Positions 17,404 through 27,827 of a DNA stretch of 64,000 bases are shown here, piece by piece; positions within the stretch are counted from its first letter, which is position 1; every line of letters begins with the position of its first letter. The position numbers were made by a program, and so were the translations under genes. The notes beneath the pieces were generated by a model. The model was not told the origin of the DNA. It was given only the letters and a program-made list of their open reading frames with translations, and did not search any database. Source of the stretch: Pseudomonas sp. N3-W (GTDB lineage Bacteria > Pseudomonadota > Gammaproteobacteria > Pseudomonadales > Pseudomonadaceae); NCBI RefSeq assembly GCF_024970185.1, contig NZ_CP103965.1, forward strand, positions 4,793,001 to 4,857,000, in the 5' to 3' direction.

Positions 17404-20400
17404 ATGAAAAGAATGCTGATTAACGCAACTCAACCCGAAGAGTTGCGTGTTGCACTGGTAGATGGCCAGCGCCTCTACGACCTGGACATCGAATCCGGTG
17501 CACGCGAGCAGAAGAAGGCCAACATCTATAAAGGCCGGATTACTCGCATCGAACCAAGCCTTGAGGCTGCCTTTGTCGATTTCGGCTCCGAGCGCCACGG
17601 CTTCCTGCCCCTCAAAGAAATCTCCCGCGAATACTTCAAGAAAGCCCCCGAAGGCCGCGTCAACATCAAGGACGTCCTGACCGAAGGCCAGGAAGTCATC
17701 GTCCAGGTTGAAAAAGAAGAGCGTGGCAACAAGGGCGCCGCCCTGACCACCTTCATCAGCCTGGCCGGTCGCTACCTCGTTCTGATGCCTAACAACCCGC
17801 GTGCCGGCGGTATCTCCCGCCGCATCGAAGGCGAAGAGCGCAACGAACTGCGTGAAGCCCTGAACGGCCTGGTCGCACCGGCCGACATGGGTCTGATCGT
17901 GCGCACTGCCGGCCTTGGCCGCAGCAGCGAAGAAATGCAGTGGGACCTCGACTACCTGCTGCAACTCTGGACCGCCATCAAAGAAGCCTCGCTGGATCGC
18001 TCCGCGCCATTCCTGATCTATCAGGAAAGCAACGTGATCATCCGCGCCATCCGCGACTACCTGCGCCAGGACATCGGCGAAGTGCTGATCGACAGCGTTG
18101 AAGCCCAGGACGAAGCCCTGACCTTCATCCGCCAGGTGATGCCGCAGTACGCCAGCAAGATCAAGCTGTACGAAGACAGCGTTCCGCTGTTCAACCGTTT
18201 CCAGATCGAAAGCCAGATCGAGACCGCTTTCCAGCGCGTCGTTGAACTGCCTTCCGGCGGCTCCATCGTTATCGATCCAACCGAGGCCCTGGTGTCCATC
18301 GACATCAACTCGGCGCGCGCCACCAAAGGCAGCGACATCGAAGAAACCGCCCTGCAGACCAACCTTGAAGCCGCCGAAGAAATCGCCCGTCAGTTGCGCC
18401 TGCGCGACATCGGCGGCCTGATAGTCATCGACTTCATCGACATGACCCCTGCCAAGAACCAGCGCGCCGTGGAAGAGAAAGTCCGCGAATGCCTGGAAGC
18501 CGACCGCGCTCGCGTGCAAGTCGGTCGCATCTCGCGCTTCGGCCTGCTGGAAATGTCCCGTCAGCGCCTGCGTCCATCGCTGGGCGAAAGCAGTGGCATC
18601 GTTTGCCCGCGTTGCAACGGCACCGGCATCATCCGTGATGTTGAATCGCTGTCGCTGGCGATCCTGCGCCTGATCGAAGAAGAAGCCCTGAAAGACCGTA
18701 CCGCCGAAGTTCGCGCACAAGTGCCGATCCCGGTGGCCGCGTTCCTGCTCAACGAAAAACGCAACTCGATCACCAAGATTGAACTGCGCACCCGTGCCCG
18801 CATCGTCATTCTGCCGAACGATCACCTCGAAACGCCGCACTTCGAAGTTCAGCGCCTGCGTGATGACAGCCCGGAAGCCCACGTCAACCAGTCCAGCTAC
18901 GAAATCGCTGCTGCCGCTGCTGAAGTGGAAGAAGTCCAGCCAGCCGCTGCGACCCGCACCCTGGTTCGCCAGGAAGCTGCGGTCAAGACTGCTCCGGCCC
19001 GTGCCAACGCACCCGTGCCGACCGAAGTCGTCGCAGCTCCGGTTGCAGCTCCAGCCGTCGCGCCAGAACCAAGCCTGTTCAAAGGTCTGGTGAAGTCGCT
19101 GGTCAGCCTGTTCGCCACCAAGGAAGAGCCTGTTGCACCGGTAGTGGTTGAAAAACCGGCCACCGAGCGTCCGGCCCGTAACGAAGAGCGTCGCAACGGT
19201 CGTCAGCAGAGCCGCAACCGTAACGGTCGCCGTGATGAAGAACGCAAGCCACGTGAGGAACGTGCTCCGCGTGAAGAACGCGCACCACGTGAGCCACGTG
19301 AGCCACGCGAAGCCCGTGAAGAAACCCCGGCAGTAGTAGCCCGCGAAGAACGCGCTCCACGTGAAGAGCGTGCACCACGCGCCCCTCGTGAAGAACGTGC
19401 ACCGCGCGCGCCACGCGAAGAGCGCAAGCCACGAGGCGAGCGCGAAGAGCGTCCGGTTCGTGAACTGCGCGAACCTCTGGATGCTGCTCCGGCTGTTGCT
19501 GGTGTTGCTGTTGCTGCCACCGCTGAAGAGCGTCCGGCCCGTCAGCCACGTGAAGAACGCGCGCCACGCCCACCGCGTGAAGAGCGTCAGCCACGTGCCG
19601 AGCAAACCGCTGCTGCCGTCGCCGAAGAAGAACTGCCAGGCAACGAAGAGCAACTGTCGGAAGACGGTCAGGACGGCGCCGAAGGCGATCGTCCACGCCG
19701 CCGCTCCCGGGGTCAGCGTCGTCGCAGCAACCGTCGCGAGCGTCAACGTGATGCCAACGGCAACGTGATCGAAGGTTCGGAAGAGTCCGAATCGGCTGAA
19801 GGCACCGAAGCTGGCGATGCGCCAAGCGCTGCCGATCTGGCTGCAGGCCTGGCGGTCACCGCCGCAGTTGCCAGCACCGTGATCAGTGCACCGGCTGAAG
19901 CACAAGCCAACGAGCAAGCTGAACGCGCTACTGCTGCCGTTCAGGAAACCGCTGCTGTTGAAGCGCCAGTGGTTGAAGCAACGACGCCGGTAGAAGCTGT
20001 TGTTGTGCCGGAAGTTGAAGTCGCTCCGGTTCGTGAAGCCCAGCCAGAAGTGGCAGCGTTTGCAGAACCTGCCATCGTGACTGAAGCGCCTGCCGTGGTA
20101 GCCGAACCGGTTGTTGAAACCGTTTCTGAAACCGTGACCGAGGCTGTTCGCGAAGTTCGTGAAGAGCAAACCGCGTTCAACTGGGTTGCCGAGCCAGCGG
20201 TCGTTGAAGCACCAGCACCAACGCCAATCGTTGAAGCTCCAGTTGCAGAAGCCATGGTTTCCGAACCCGTGGTTGCTGCTGCCGAGCCTGCGGCAGTGGT
20301 TGAAGCGCCGGTTGTCGCCGAAGTGGTTGCACCGGTAGTTGAAGCCGCTCCAGTCAGCGCCCTGACTGAAAATGGCCGTGCACCGAACGATCCGCGTGAA

Positions 20401-20631
20401 GTGCGTCGTCGCAAGCGTGAAGCCGAGCGTCTGCAGAAGGAAGCCGAACTGGCAGCCGCTGCGGCACCGGCTGCTGTTGAAGCGGCACCGGTCGTAGCTG
20501 AAGTCGTCGAGGCAGCCCCTGCCCCGGTTGCCGAAGCGGCTGCTGAACCTGCTGCCCCGACCACTGACGAAGTGGTAGAGCAACACGCCCCGGCCCTGGA
20601 AAAAGAGCACGAGCATAAACCCCTCGCCTGA
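17404..20631 (+). CDS. rne: Ribonuclease E
   Basis: The essential endoribonuclease of mRNA decay and rRNA/tRNA processing and scaffold of the degradosome, 1075 residues. The catalytic half begins [20 protein letters not shown] and has an S1 domain (about 35-125), catalytic aspartates in [15 protein letters not shown] and [10 protein letters not shown], and the Zn-link CPRC ([10 protein letters not shown]). After about residue 520 the protein is disordered: an amphipathic segment ([16 protein letters not shown]), likely the membrane anchor, then Arg-rich repeats of the EERAPRE type that resemble RNA-binding regions, then a long Val/Glu/Ala/Pro-rich tail. I chose ATG 17404; it has no strong Shine-Dalgarno and lies just below a hairpin. 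Confidence 0.96.
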   Translation: MKRMLINATQPEELRVALVDGQRLYDLDIESGAREQKKANIYKGRITRIEPSLEAAFVDFGSERHGFLPLKEISREYFKKAPEGRVNIKDVLTEGQEVIVQVEKEERGNKGAALTTFISLAGRYLVLMPNNPRAGGISRRIEGEERNELREALNGLVAPADMGLIVRTAGLGRSSEEMQWDLDYLLQLWTAIKEASLDRSAPFLIYQESNVIIRAIRDYLRQDIGEVLIDSVEAQDEALTFIRQVMPQYASKIKLYEDSVPLFNRFQIESQIETAFQRVVELPSGGSIVIDPTEALVSIDINSARATKGSDIEETALQTNLEAAEEIARQLRLRDIGGLIVIDFIDMTPAKNQRAVEEKVRECLEADRARVQVGRISRFGLLEMSRQRLRPSLGESSGIVCPRCNGTGIIRDVESLSLAILRLIEEEALKDRTAEVRAQVPIPVAAFLLNEKRNSITKIELRTRARIVILPNDHLETPHFEVQRLRDDSPEAHVNQSSYEIAAAAAEVEEVQPAAATRTLVRQEAAVKTAPARANAPVPTEVVAAPVAAPAVAPEPSLFKGLVKSLVSLFATKEEPVAPVVVEKPATERPARNEERRNGRQQSRNRNGRRDEERKPREERAPREERAPREPREPREAREETPAVVAREERAPREERAPRAPREERAPRAPREERKPRGEREERPVRELREPLDAAPAVAGVAVAATAEERPARQPREERAPRPPREERQPRAEQTAAAVAEEELPGNEEQLSEDGQDGAEGDRPRRRSRGQRRRSNRRERQRDANGNVIEGSEESESAEGTEAGDAPSAADLAAGLAVTAAVASTVISAPAEAQANEQAERATAAVQETAAVEAPVVEATTPVEAVVVPEVEVAPVREAQPEVAAFAEPAIVTEAPAVVAEPVVETVSETVTEAVREVREEQTAFNWVAEPAVVEAPAPTPIVEAPVAEAMVSEPVVAAAEPAAVVEAPVVAEVVAPVVEAAPVSALTENGRAPNDPREVRRRKREAERLQKEAELAAAAAPAAVEAAPVVAEVVEAAPAPVAEAAAEPAAPTTDEVVEQHAPALEKEHEHKPLA

Positions 20632-20645
20632 TTCCATCGGCCACT

Positions 20646-20682
20646 AAAAAGCCCCGCCTGGTGACCCAGGCGGGGCTTTTTT
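20646..20682 (+). terminator. Intrinsic terminator of rne
   Basis: AAAAAGCCCCGCCTGG and CCAGGCGGGGCTTTTT form a 16-bp stem with a 4-nt loop and a T-run, 14 bp after the rne stop. The A-run on the other side could also serve the convergent mocA-like gene. Confidence 0.95.
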
Positions 20683-20694
20683 ATGTCTGAACAT

Positions 20695-20717
20695 CGGGCG
20701 AGCTCGCTCCCACGGGG
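20695..20717. repeat. Single REP core
   Basis: CGGGCGAGCTCGCTCCCACG is the complement of the GTGGGAGCGAGC-type REP core. It stands alone in the gap between rne and the mocA-like gene. Confidence 0.7.
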
Positions 20718-20761
20718 TTCGAGGCGGGTCACAAAAGAGCAACTGCACCCTTAGATATGCG

Positions 20762-21358
20762 TCACGTTTGCTTGAAGACCAACGCCTGCGGCACATCCAC
20801 ATCCCACAACACCCCAGGATCATCCACTGCCACCTCGACCACCCGCGCCTGCGTAAATAACGGCCTGGCCCCACGATCACCGGACAGCGCCATCAACCCC
20901 GGCCCCAGACTTCGGCCAAACCCCACCGGGTGCCCATACTCGCCTTCCAGCACCGGTACGCTGACGCCATCTTCCACAATTCCCGCCACCACCCGCTCAA
21001 TCGTCGACGGCAGAATAAACGGCATATCACCCAGCACCACCAACCAGCCATCAAGCTGCGGACACGCCGCGACCCCAGCGGCAATGCTGTCGCCCATGCC
21101 CGTGGATTCGATCAGCACAATTTCGCACCCATAAGCCTGGGCCATGCGAATCACCTGCGGGCGATCCTCGGTGGTGACCAGCACCCGTCGCTCAAGCGTC
21201 GCCGGCAAATTCCCCAGTACCTGCTCAGTCACCGAGCGCACAGCACCATCACGACCCGTGCAATCCGCCAGCAGCTTGTCTTTGTCGGCACCGGCGACGT
21301 GTCGAAAGCGACTGCCCTGTCCCGCCGCCAACACGATGACACCCACCGCCTCGCTCAT
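20762..21358 (-). CDS. MocA-like molybdenum cofactor nucleotidyltransferase
   Basis: A 198-residue NTP-transferase of the MobA/MocA type. The N-terminal signature is VIVLAAGQGSRFR; the LGDMPF motif carries the metal-binding Asp and HPVGFGR is the substrate loop. MocA converts molybdopterin-Mo to the cytosine dinucleotide form used by xanthine-oxidase-family hydroxylases. The start overlaps the xdhC stop (ATGA), and the operon encodes such a hydroxylase. This makes a CMP-transferring role the best guess; MobA-type GMP transfer is less likely. Confidence 0.85.
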   Translation of the reverse strand: MSEAVGVIVLAAGQGSRFRHVAGADKDKLLADCTGRDGAVRSVTEQVLGNLPATLERRVLVTTEDRPQVIRMAQAYGCEIVLIESTGMGDSIAAGVAACPQLDGWLVVLGDMPFILPSTIERVVAGIVEDGVSVPVLEGEYGHPVGFGRSLGPGLMALSGDRGARPLFTQARVVEVAVDDPGVLWDVDVPQALVFKQT

Positions 21359-22338
21359 ACGCCCTCCTGCACCGGTTTCTTCTGCTTCAATTCGACGCCG
21401 TTCTTGATTGCCACAATCTCTGACATCAACGACAAGGCGATTTCTGCGGGTGTGTGGCTGCCGATATGCAAACCAATCGGCCCGTGCAAGCGCTCGATGG
21501 ACTGTGGAGACAGACCCAGAAGCGCCAGATTCTCCCGCCGCTTCTGACTGTTGACCCGAGAGCCCAGGGCGCCGACGTAGAACGCGCTGGAGTCCAGTGC
21601 CGTGAGCAGGGCCATGTCGTCCAGACGCGGGTCGTGGGTCAGGGCAACGATGGCGGTGCGCTCATCGGTCTGGATGTTCAGTACCGCTTCATCGGGCATG
21701 CCCGGGACAAAGCGGCCATGCTGCTCTTCCCAGCCATGCACAAACTCGCTGCGCGGATCACAGATCAACACTTCGAAATCCAGCAGCCGGGCCATTTCTG
21801 CCACATACCGCGACAATTGCCCCGCGCCAATCAGTAACAGTCGCCAACGCGGTCCGTAAATGGCGCGCAGGGTGCTGCCATCAAAGCTCAACACATCGCT
21901 CTTGTGCGCCGGCTGCAACACCACCTCACCAGTAGCGATGTCCAGCGAACGGGCGACAATTTCATGGGCCTCGCACCGGGCCAGCAACTCGGCCACCCAC
22001 GCTGGATCGCCGATCCGCTCTTCGGTCAGGCGCAAGGTGCCACCGCAAGGCAAGCCGAATCGCGCGGCTTCCTCACGGGTCACGCCATAGGTGATCATTT
22101 GCACGGGCGGACCGTCCGGCGTAATGCGCCCATCGTGCAACCGCGCAATGACGTCGTCTTCAACGCAGCCACCAGACACCGAGCCGATCACCGCGCCATC
22201 CTCACGCAGCGCCAACATGGCACCCGGTGCCCGAGGCGCAGTGCCCCAGGTCTGGACCACGCTGTAGAGCATCACCCGCTGTCCGGCACGCCGCCATTGC
22301 AGCACAGCGCGCAGAACGTTCAGGTCAACGCTGTCCAT
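21355..22338 (-). CDS. XdhC family molybdenum-enzyme maturation factor
   Basis: A 327-residue XdhC/CoxI-family protein. These bind the molybdenum cofactor, promote its sulfuration and insert it into xanthine-oxidase-family enzymes. The N-terminal XdhC domain has GSVSGGCVEDDV (the conserved Cys) and CGGTLRL; the C-terminal Rossmann domain (about 160-300) has LLLIGAGQLSRYVAEMA. Its ATG overlaps the iorB-like stop and it overlaps the mocA-like gene, so all are one translationally coupled operon. Confidence 0.92.
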   Translation of the reverse strand: MDSVDLNVLRAVLQWRRAGQRVMLYSVVQTWGTAPRAPGAMLALREDGAVIGSVSGGCVEDDVIARLHDGRITPDGPPVQMITYGVTREEAARFGLPCGGTLRLTEERIGDPAWVAELLARCEAHEIVARSLDIATGEVVLQPAHKSDVLSFDGSTLRAIYGPRWRLLLIGAGQLSRYVAEMARLLDFEVLICDPRSEFVHGWEEQHGRFVPGMPDEAVLNIQTDERTAIVALTHDPRLDDMALLTALDSSAFYVGALGSRVNSQKRRENLALLGLSPQSIERLHGPIGLHIGSHTPAEIALSLMSEIVAIKNGVELKQKKPVQEGV

Positions 22339-24668
22339 CAGGCTTCAGCCTTCTGCCAGCCTTGCAACTGATAGCGAACCGGCAAATTGCGAATGCGTTT
22401 GCCGGTCGCGGCGAAGATCGCATTGCACAGCGCCGGGGCAATTGGCGGCACACCTGGCTCACCGACACCGCCCAACGGCACATCCCCCGGCGGCGTGACC
22501 AGATGCACTGCCACCTCCTTCGACGCCAGCGACATGCGCGCCACCTCGTACATATGGAAGTTGTCCTGCTGGACCTTGCCGTCCTTGAAACTGATCTCAC
22601 CCAATACCGCATTGCCCAGGCCCATGACGCAGGCGCCTTCGAACTGTGAGCGAATCCGCTCGGGGTTGATCTGCGGCCCGCAATCCACGGCGATATCCGC
22701 CTTGTGCACGATCAGCGTACCGTCATCCTTGACCTCGACCTCAATCACCGCCGCCACATAGGTGACGAAGCTGTAATGCACCGCCAGACCCAGGCCTCGG
22801 CCCCTGGGCAATGTGCGCCCCCAGCCAGCAGCCTTGGCGGCGGTTTCCAGCACCGTGCGCAGACGCCCGGTGTCGATTGGATAACGCTCCGGGGATTCAC
22901 CGTAGTTCCACTCTTCGCTCAAGGTACGCGGATCGATCTGACGATCCGGACCCAGCAAGCTGATCTGATACTTGAGCGGGTCCTGCCCGGCCTTGTGCGC
23001 CAGCTCATCGACAAAACTCTGAATTGCAAAACCGTGGGGGATGTTCGACACCGAGCGATACCAGCCGACCCGGGTGTGGACCGTGGCCTCCGGGTTTTCC
23101 AGACGCACATTGGGAATCGCGTAGGCCATGTTGGTGAAACCCATGCCCAGCTCGAAAGCCGCTTCGTGATTCATCCCCGGCGCGAACAACGCGGTGATAC
23201 TCGGCGCCACGGTGCGATGCAGCCAACCGGAAGGCAGGCCGTCTTTGTTCAGGCTGGCTTTCAGGTATTCGGCGGACACGGTGTGGAAATACGAACAATG
23301 GATGTCGTCTTCACGGGTCCATTGCACACGCACAGCCTTGCCGGGAAATTCCTTGGCCAGGATCGCGGCTTCGATGACGAAATCCGGCTTGGATTTGCGA
23401 CCGAAACCGCCGCCCAGCAACGTGACATTGAAGGTGACGTTATCGAAGGGCAGCCCCAGGCGTTCGCTGATTCGCTCGCGAGTGACCTGCGGTGCCTGGC
23501 TCGGCGCCCAGGCCTCGCACACGCCATCCTTGAAGCGGGCAATGGCAACCATCGGCTCCATCGGCGATTGCGCCAGGTGCGGCAAGTAGTAGGACGCTTC
23601 GAGCGTGCTGCTGGCTGCGCTCAACGCCTTGTCGATATCGCCGGTATTTCGCACGACTTTGCCGGGCTTGAGCGACGCCGCTTCCAGCTCCTTGCGATAG
23701 GCAATCGAGTTGTAACTGGCGTTCGGACCATCGTCCCACTCGATTTTCAACGCGTCGCGGCCCTTGATGGCGGCCCAGGTATTGCTGGCGATCACGGCGA
23801 TGCCGCCCAACGGCTGAAACTCCGATGGCAACGGGCGGCCTTCTATCTGGATAACCTTGATCACGCCGGGCACTTTCAAGGTCGCGCCGTCATTGAAGGA
23901 TTTGACCTTGCCGCCATAAACCGCCGGGCGGGCGATGGTGGCGTAGAGCATGTCGTCGAAATGCACATCAGCGCCGTAGACCGCCCGACCGCTGACGATG
24001 TCTGCGCCGTCGATGGCCCTGACGCCCTCCTTGCCGATGTAGCGAAACTCTGACGGTTGCTTGAGCCGCAGGCTGTCACGGGCCGGCACCGCCAACGCAC
24101 CCGCTGCGACAGCCAGGGCACCGTAGCCCAGTTCGCGGCCGGTCGGTTGGTGGATGACTTTGTGCAGTTGCGCGCGGCATTCACCAAGTGGCACTTTCCA
24201 CTGATCAGCGGCGGCCTGTTCGAGCATGGTCCGGGCGGCGGCACCGCAACGGCGCATCGGCTCGTACCAGTGGCGCATGCTGCGCGAGCCATCGGTGTCC
24301 TGGTTGCCGTAGCGAACTTCATCACCCGGCGCCTGTTGAACCTTGACCAGCGCCCAATCGGCATCCAGTTCGTCGGCCACCACCATGCTCAGGCTGGTGC
24401 GTACGCCCTGGCCCATTTCCGAGCGGTTGCACACCACGGTCACCGTGCCGTCGGCGGCGATGCTGACATACACCTTCGGGTCATCGACCCAGCCGTTGGG
24501 CATGCCATCGGCGCCGAACTGCTTCGGCTTGTCTTCGGCGAACGCGTCCTGCCAGCCCCAGCTCGCAGCCAGCACCAAGGCGCCGGTCGCGCCCACACCT
24601 TTAAGAAAGCCGCGACGACTGAGATTCGTCAGGTTGCTCAGGGCAAAATCATTCGGTAGCTGGCTCAT
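22338..24668 (-). CDS. Molybdopterin-binding large subunit, isoquinoline 1-oxidoreductase type (aldehyde oxidase family)
   Basis: A 776-residue subunit of the xanthine-oxidase family, IorB-like. It carries a twin-arginine signal ([19 protein letters not shown], about 18-37), predicting export as a folded enzyme. Cofactor motifs include [12 protein letters not shown] and the C-terminal [14 protein letters not shown] with the presumed catalytic Glu. I chose ATG 24668 (MSQLPNDF); the ORF upstream overlaps the small subunit. Family members oxidise N-heterocycles or aldehydes; the substrate here is unknown. The small subunit (2Fe-2S) overlaps its start; no cytochrome c partner is adjacent. Confidence 0.9.
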   Translation of the reverse strand: MSQLPNDFALSNLTNLSRRGFLKGVGATGALVLAASWGWQDAFAEDKPKQFGADGMPNGWVDDPKVYVSIAADGTVTVVCNRSEMGQGVRTSLSMVVADELDADWALVKVQQAPGDEVRYGNQDTDGSRSMRHWYEPMRRCGAAARTMLEQAAADQWKVPLGECRAQLHKVIHQPTGRELGYGALAVAAGALAVPARDSLRLKQPSEFRYIGKEGVRAIDGADIVSGRAVYGADVHFDDMLYATIARPAVYGGKVKSFNDGATLKVPGVIKVIQIEGRPLPSEFQPLGGIAVIASNTWAAIKGRDALKIEWDDGPNASYNSIAYRKELEAASLKPGKVVRNTGDIDKALSAASSTLEASYYLPHLAQSPMEPMVAIARFKDGVCEAWAPSQAPQVTRERISERLGLPFDNVTFNVTLLGGGFGRKSKPDFVIEAAILAKEFPGKAVRVQWTREDDIHCSYFHTVSAEYLKASLNKDGLPSGWLHRTVAPSITALFAPGMNHEAAFELGMGFTNMAYAIPNVRLENPEATVHTRVGWYRSVSNIPHGFAIQSFVDELAHKAGQDPLKYQISLLGPDRQIDPRTLSEEWNYGESPERYPIDTGRLRTVLETAAKAAGWGRTLPRGRGLGLAVHYSFVTYVAAVIEVEVKDDGTLIVHKADIAVDCGPQINPERIRSQFEGACVMGLGNAVLGEISFKDGKVQQDNFHMYEVARMSLASKEVAVHLVTPPGDVPLGGVGEPGVPPIAPALCNAIFAATGKRIRNLPVRYQLQGWQKAEA

Positions 24669-25138
24669 GCCTTGGCCTCTTTCAAGTGAGTCGAGGCCTG
24701 GCGGATTGCGGTCTTGATGCGGTTGTAGGTGCCGCAACGGCAAATATTGCCAACCATCGCTTCTTCTATCTGCTCGTCGCTGGGGTTCGGGTTGACCTTG
24801 AGCAGCGCGGTGGCGGACATGATCTGCCCGCCCTGACAGAAACCGCATTGGGCCACGGCAGTGTCGAGCCAGGCTTGCTGGACGATCTGGCCAATCGGGT
24901 CGTTGTGCAGTTCATCGATGGTGGTGACGTTTTGCCCGGTTACCGCGCTGATTGGCGTAATGCAGGCACGCGCTGGCTGGCCGTTGATGTGAATCGTGCA
25001 GGCCCCGCACAAACCCATGCCGCAGCCGAATTTTGTTCCTGGATGACCGCCCGCCACATCACGAATAGCCCAAAGCAGCGGCATCTCGTCAGGAACGTCC
25101 ATTTTGTGTGGTTGACCGTTGAGTATCAGGGTATTCAT
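24665..25138 (-). CDS. [2Fe-2S] small subunit of the molybdenum hydroxylase (IorA-like)
   Basis: A 157-residue electron-transfer subunit with two 2Fe-2S clusters: a plant-ferredoxin type (CGMGLCGACTIHINGQPARA followed by Cys) and an alpha-helical type (CGFCQGG and CRCGTYNR). It passes electrons from the molybdenum site. It has no signal peptide, so export would have to be by riding with the Tat-tagged large subunit. I chose ATG 25138 with AAGGG 7 nt upstream rather than GTG 25144. First gene of the iorAB-xdhC-mocA operon; the 230-bp region upstream shows no gene or clear promoter. Confidence 0.92.
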   Translation of the reverse strand: MNTLILNGQPHKMDVPDEMPLLWAIRDVAGGHPGTKFGCGMGLCGACTIHINGQPARACITPISAVTGQNVTTIDELHNDPIGQIVQQAWLDTAVAQCGFCQGGQIMSATALLKVNPNPSDEQIEEAMVGNICRCGTYNRIKTAIRQASTHLKEAKA

Positions 25139-25316
25139 GGGCACGCCCTTTTGGTTCGGTTATGGGCCCGGCAATCTGCCGCCGAAGGTTGGCGGTGGTT
25201 CACACAGATCGACTCAGGCTGGTGGGGCTCTCTTATGCAGGCGACATCATCTGCATCGGGCCTTTGGTGGAGCGAAGATTTGCATCGTTAGGTGGCTAAG
25301 TTAACCCGGCATTAAC

Positions 25317-25353
25317 AAAAAAGCCCTGCACAATGAAGTTGTGCAGGGCTTCG
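25317..25353 (-). terminator. Intrinsic terminator of the murB operon
   Basis: AAGCCCTGCACAA (25321-25333) and its complement (25339-25351) form a 13-bp stem with a 5-nt loop. On the minus strand the hairpin runs into six T, 23 bp after the murB stop. Confidence 0.9.
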
Positions 25354-25375
25354 ATGATCGCTTTGAAGCGTAGCC

Positions 25376-26395
25376 TCAATAGCGATTGGGCTCCATTTCC
25401 AGATCGACATGGAATCGTTGCGAAATGTCTTTCTGGATGCGTTGCGCCAGCTCCAGCAATTGCAGCCCGGTCGCAGTGCCGTAGTTGACCAGCACCAGCG
25501 CCTGCAACTTATGCACACCAGCATCGGCTTCGCGGAATCCTTTCCAGCCAGCCCGCTCGATCAACCAGCCCGCCGCCAGCTTCATCTGCCCGTCGGGTTG
25601 CGCATAGGCCACCAGGTCCGGGTATTCCAGCTTGAGCTGTGCCACCAGCGCCGCCGATACCAGCGGGTTCTTGAAAAAACTGCCGGCATTGCCCAGCACC
25701 CGCGGATCAGGCAGTTTTTCGCTGCGGATGCTGCAAATCGCCTGGCTGACATCGCTGGGCGTCGGATGATCAATGCCCTGTTCGGTCAGGCGCTGACGCA
25801 CCGGGCCGTATTCCAGGTGCAGATGGGCGGTTCGACTCAAGACAAAACGTACCCGCAGGATCAACCAGCGCCCCGGCAGTTGCTTGAACAGGCTGTCACG
25901 GTAACCGAAGTTGCAGTCATGCAGACTGAAGTCGCGCAGCTCGCCGGTCTGGCGATCCAGCGCGGTGAGGCCGGCAAATACGTCCTTGATTTCGACACCG
26001 TAAGCGCCGATGTTCTGCATCGGTGCCGCGCCGACGGTGCCGGGGATCAGGCTGAGGTTTTCCAGTCCCGACAAACCCTGCGCCAACGTGTGCTGTACGA
26101 ACGGATGCCAAGGCTCGCCTGCCTCGGCTTCAATCACGACCTTGCTGGCGTCATCGCTCAATATCCGAATGCCACGCGTGGCCATGCGCAGCACCAGCGC
26201 CTGGACATCCGCCGTCAGCAACAGGTTGCTGCCGCCACCAATCACCAGCAGCGGCACCGCGCTTGCTGCCGCACAAGCCAGCGCTTCACGCACGTCGGCA
26301 TCGCTGTGCGCCTCGGCAAACAATTGTGCGCGAACGTCCACACCAAAGCTGTTGAACGGTTTCAGGGAAACCTGTGACTGCACCTGCAAACTCAT
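25376..26395 (-). CDS. murB: UDP-N-acetylenolpyruvoylglucosamine reductase
   Basis: The FAD enzyme that makes UDP-MurNAc for peptidoglycan. The 339-residue type I MurB has the FAD-binding VIGGGSNLLL, the active-site GAYGVEIKD and the proton-donor serine in GNAGSFFKNP. Its ATG overlaps the phosphatase gene stop (ATGA). It is the last gene of the exbB-to-murB operon and is followed by a terminator. Confidence 0.95.
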   Translation of the reverse strand: MSLQVQSQVSLKPFNSFGVDVRAQLFAEAHSDADVREALACAAASAVPLLVIGGGSNLLLTADVQALVLRMATRGIRILSDDASKVVIEAEAGEPWHPFVQHTLAQGLSGLENLSLIPGTVGAAPMQNIGAYGVEIKDVFAGLTALDRQTGELRDFSLHDCNFGYRDSLFKQLPGRWLILRVRFVLSRTAHLHLEYGPVRQRLTEQGIDHPTPSDVSQAICSIRSEKLPDPRVLGNAGSFFKNPLVSAALVAQLKLEYPDLVAYAQPDGQMKLAAGWLIERAGWKGFREADAGVHKLQALVLVNYGTATGLQLLELAQRIQKDISQRFHVDLEMEPNRY

Positions 26396-26856
26396 AGCCG
26401 TCCCTTCAGTTCGATCACCAGCAGATCGCAGGCTTGTTCGATCAAGTCCAGCACCTGTTCGAAGCCCTGCTCGCCGTCGTAATACGGATCCGGCACTTCA
26501 TCGACTGTCGATTCGTAACGGCGCAGGAACAGATCCAGCTCGGCCTTGCCCTTGGCCGGTTGCAGGGCCTTGAGGTTGCGCAAGTTGCTGTTATCCATCG
26601 CCAGGATCAGGTCGTAGGCGGCGAAATCGGCACGGGACACTTGCTGGGCGCGTTGGGCCGAAAGATCGTAGCCACGCAACTTGGCCGCCGCCTGGCTGCG
26701 CTTGTCCGGGGCCTTGCCGACGTGCCAATCACCGGTGCCGGCGGAGGCAACTTCGACCTGATCGGCCAGCCCCGCCTCGCGCAGCTTGTGCCGCAATACA
26801 CCTTCAGCCGTGGGCGAACGGCAAATGTTGCCCAAGCAGACGAACAGAACCTGCAT
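26392..26856 (-). CDS. Low-molecular-weight protein tyrosine phosphatase
   Basis: A 154-residue phosphatase with the P-loop C-x5-R-S (VCLGNICRSPTAEG, Cys at about residue 7) and the general acid Asp in VPDPYYDG. I chose ATG 26856 ([10 protein letters not shown]), which shares its A with the kdsB stop (TGATG). It corresponds to P. aeruginosa ptpA (PA2978) in position. Bacterial members dephosphorylate tyrosine kinases or small substrates; no partner kinase is in the window. Confidence 0.92.
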   Translation of the reverse strand: MQVLFVCLGNICRSPTAEGVLRHKLREAGLADQVEVASAGTGDWHVGKAPDKRSQAAAKLRGYDLSAQRAQQVSRADFAAYDLILAMDNSNLRNLKALQPAKGKAELDLFLRRYESTVDEVPDPYYDGEQGFEQVLDLIEQACDLLVIELKGRL

Positions 26857-27620
26857 CAGGCCTCCAGAATGCGACGAACGCGTTCGAGGTCTTCGAGGGT
26901 GTCGATACCGGTAGGGGGTGCAATGAGTGCATCGCCGACGTGAATCCGCACGCCATGCCACAGCGCTCGCAGCTGTTCCAGGGACTCGGTATTTTCCAGC
27001 CAGCACGGGCCCCAGCTCACGAAGTCCTGCAGGAAACCGGTGCGGTAAGCATAAATGCCGATGTGGCGGCGATACGGCACGCCTTCCGGCAGTTTTTCCG
27101 GGTGCTTGGCAAACGCCTCACGGGCCCACGGCAATGTCGCCCGACTGAACGTCAGCGCCAGGCCGTTGAGATCGGTAACGACCTTGACCACGTTGGTGTT
27201 GAACAGGGTTTCGACGTCTTCGATCGGCTCGGCCAGGGTGGCCATGCGCGCTTCGGCATGAGCCGCCAGGTTGGCAGCGACCTGATCGATCACGCACGGC
27301 GGGATCAACGGCTCGTCGCCCTGAACGTTGACGACGATGGCGTCCGGCGCCAGACCCAGCTTCGCCGCGACCTCAGCCAGACGGTCGGTGCCGGAGTTGT
27401 GGTCTTCACGGGTCAGCACCACGTCGGCACCAAACCCCTTGCAGGCCTCGACAATGCGCGCATCGTCAGTGGCTACGACTACGCGCTGGGCGCTGCTTTT
27501 GCTCGCCTGTTCCCAGACGTGCTGGATCATCGGCTTGCCGGCGATCAGCAACAGCGGTTTGCCCGGCAGGCGGGTGGAGGCGTAGCGCGACGGGATGACA
27601 ACGGTAAAGACTGGGGTCAT
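26856..27620 (-). CDS. kdsB: 3-deoxy-manno-octulosonate cytidylyltransferase
   Basis: Activates Kdo as CMP-Kdo for lipopolysaccharide core synthesis. The 254-residue protein has [21 protein letters not shown] and NVQGDEPLI, typical of the family. It overlaps the Trm112-like gene by 4 bp and the phosphatase gene by 1 bp. Neighbouring lpxK serves the same lipid A/LPS pathway. Confidence 0.96.
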   Translation of the reverse strand: MTPVFTVVIPSRYASTRLPGKPLLLIAGKPMIQHVWEQASKSSAQRVVVATDDARIVEACKGFGADVVLTREDHNSGTDRLAEVAAKLGLAPDAIVVNVQGDEPLIPPCVIDQVAANLAAHAEARMATLAEPIEDVETLFNTNVVKVVTDLNGLALTFSRATLPWAREAFAKHPEKLPEGVPYRRHIGIYAYRTGFLQDFVSWGPCWLENTESLEQLRALWHGVRIHVGDALIAPPTGIDTLEDLERVRRILEA

Positions 27621-27802
27621 TTATCCAGACGCTCATCGGTGGTCAGGGTACGGGCCTCGGTTTCAAGCATCACCGGAATACCGTCACGGATAGGGTAAGC
27701 AAGGCCGGCGCCTTTGCTGATCAGCTCGGTCTTGTCGGCGCTGAGCTTGAGCGGGCCTTTGCAGACGGGGCAAGCGAGGATGTCGAGCAATTTGGTGTCC
27801 AT
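27617..27802 (-). CDS. Trm112-like zinc-ribbon protein (YcaR/UPF0434 family)
   Basis: A 61-residue protein starting [18 protein letters not shown], with a C-x2-C motif but no second Cys pair. Members of this family sit between lpxK and kdsB in many proteobacteria; the function is unknown, though Trm112 proteins activate methyltransferases in eukaryotes. I chose ATG 27802, with AGGGA 6 nt upstream; the ATG at 27808 abuts that site. Confidence 0.9.
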   Translation of the reverse strand: MDTKLLDILACPVCKGPLKLSADKTELISKGAGLAYPIRDGIPVMLETEARTLTTDERLDK

Positions 27803-27827
27803 GAGCATTCCCTGGATAAAAACGGAG

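Noticed and set aside
17299..20637. A 1112-codon open frame antisense to rne
   Set aside because: It exists because GC-rich codon structure of rne removes stops on the opposite strand. Its translation is low-complexity, with runs of Phe/Trp/Gly/Arg and no family resemblance, while the sense frame is a full RNase E.
22704..24053. 449-codon plus-strand frame over the molybdenum hydroxylase gene
   Set aside because: A shadow of the large-subunit gene with His/Gln/Arg-rich composition typical of antisense frames in this genome.
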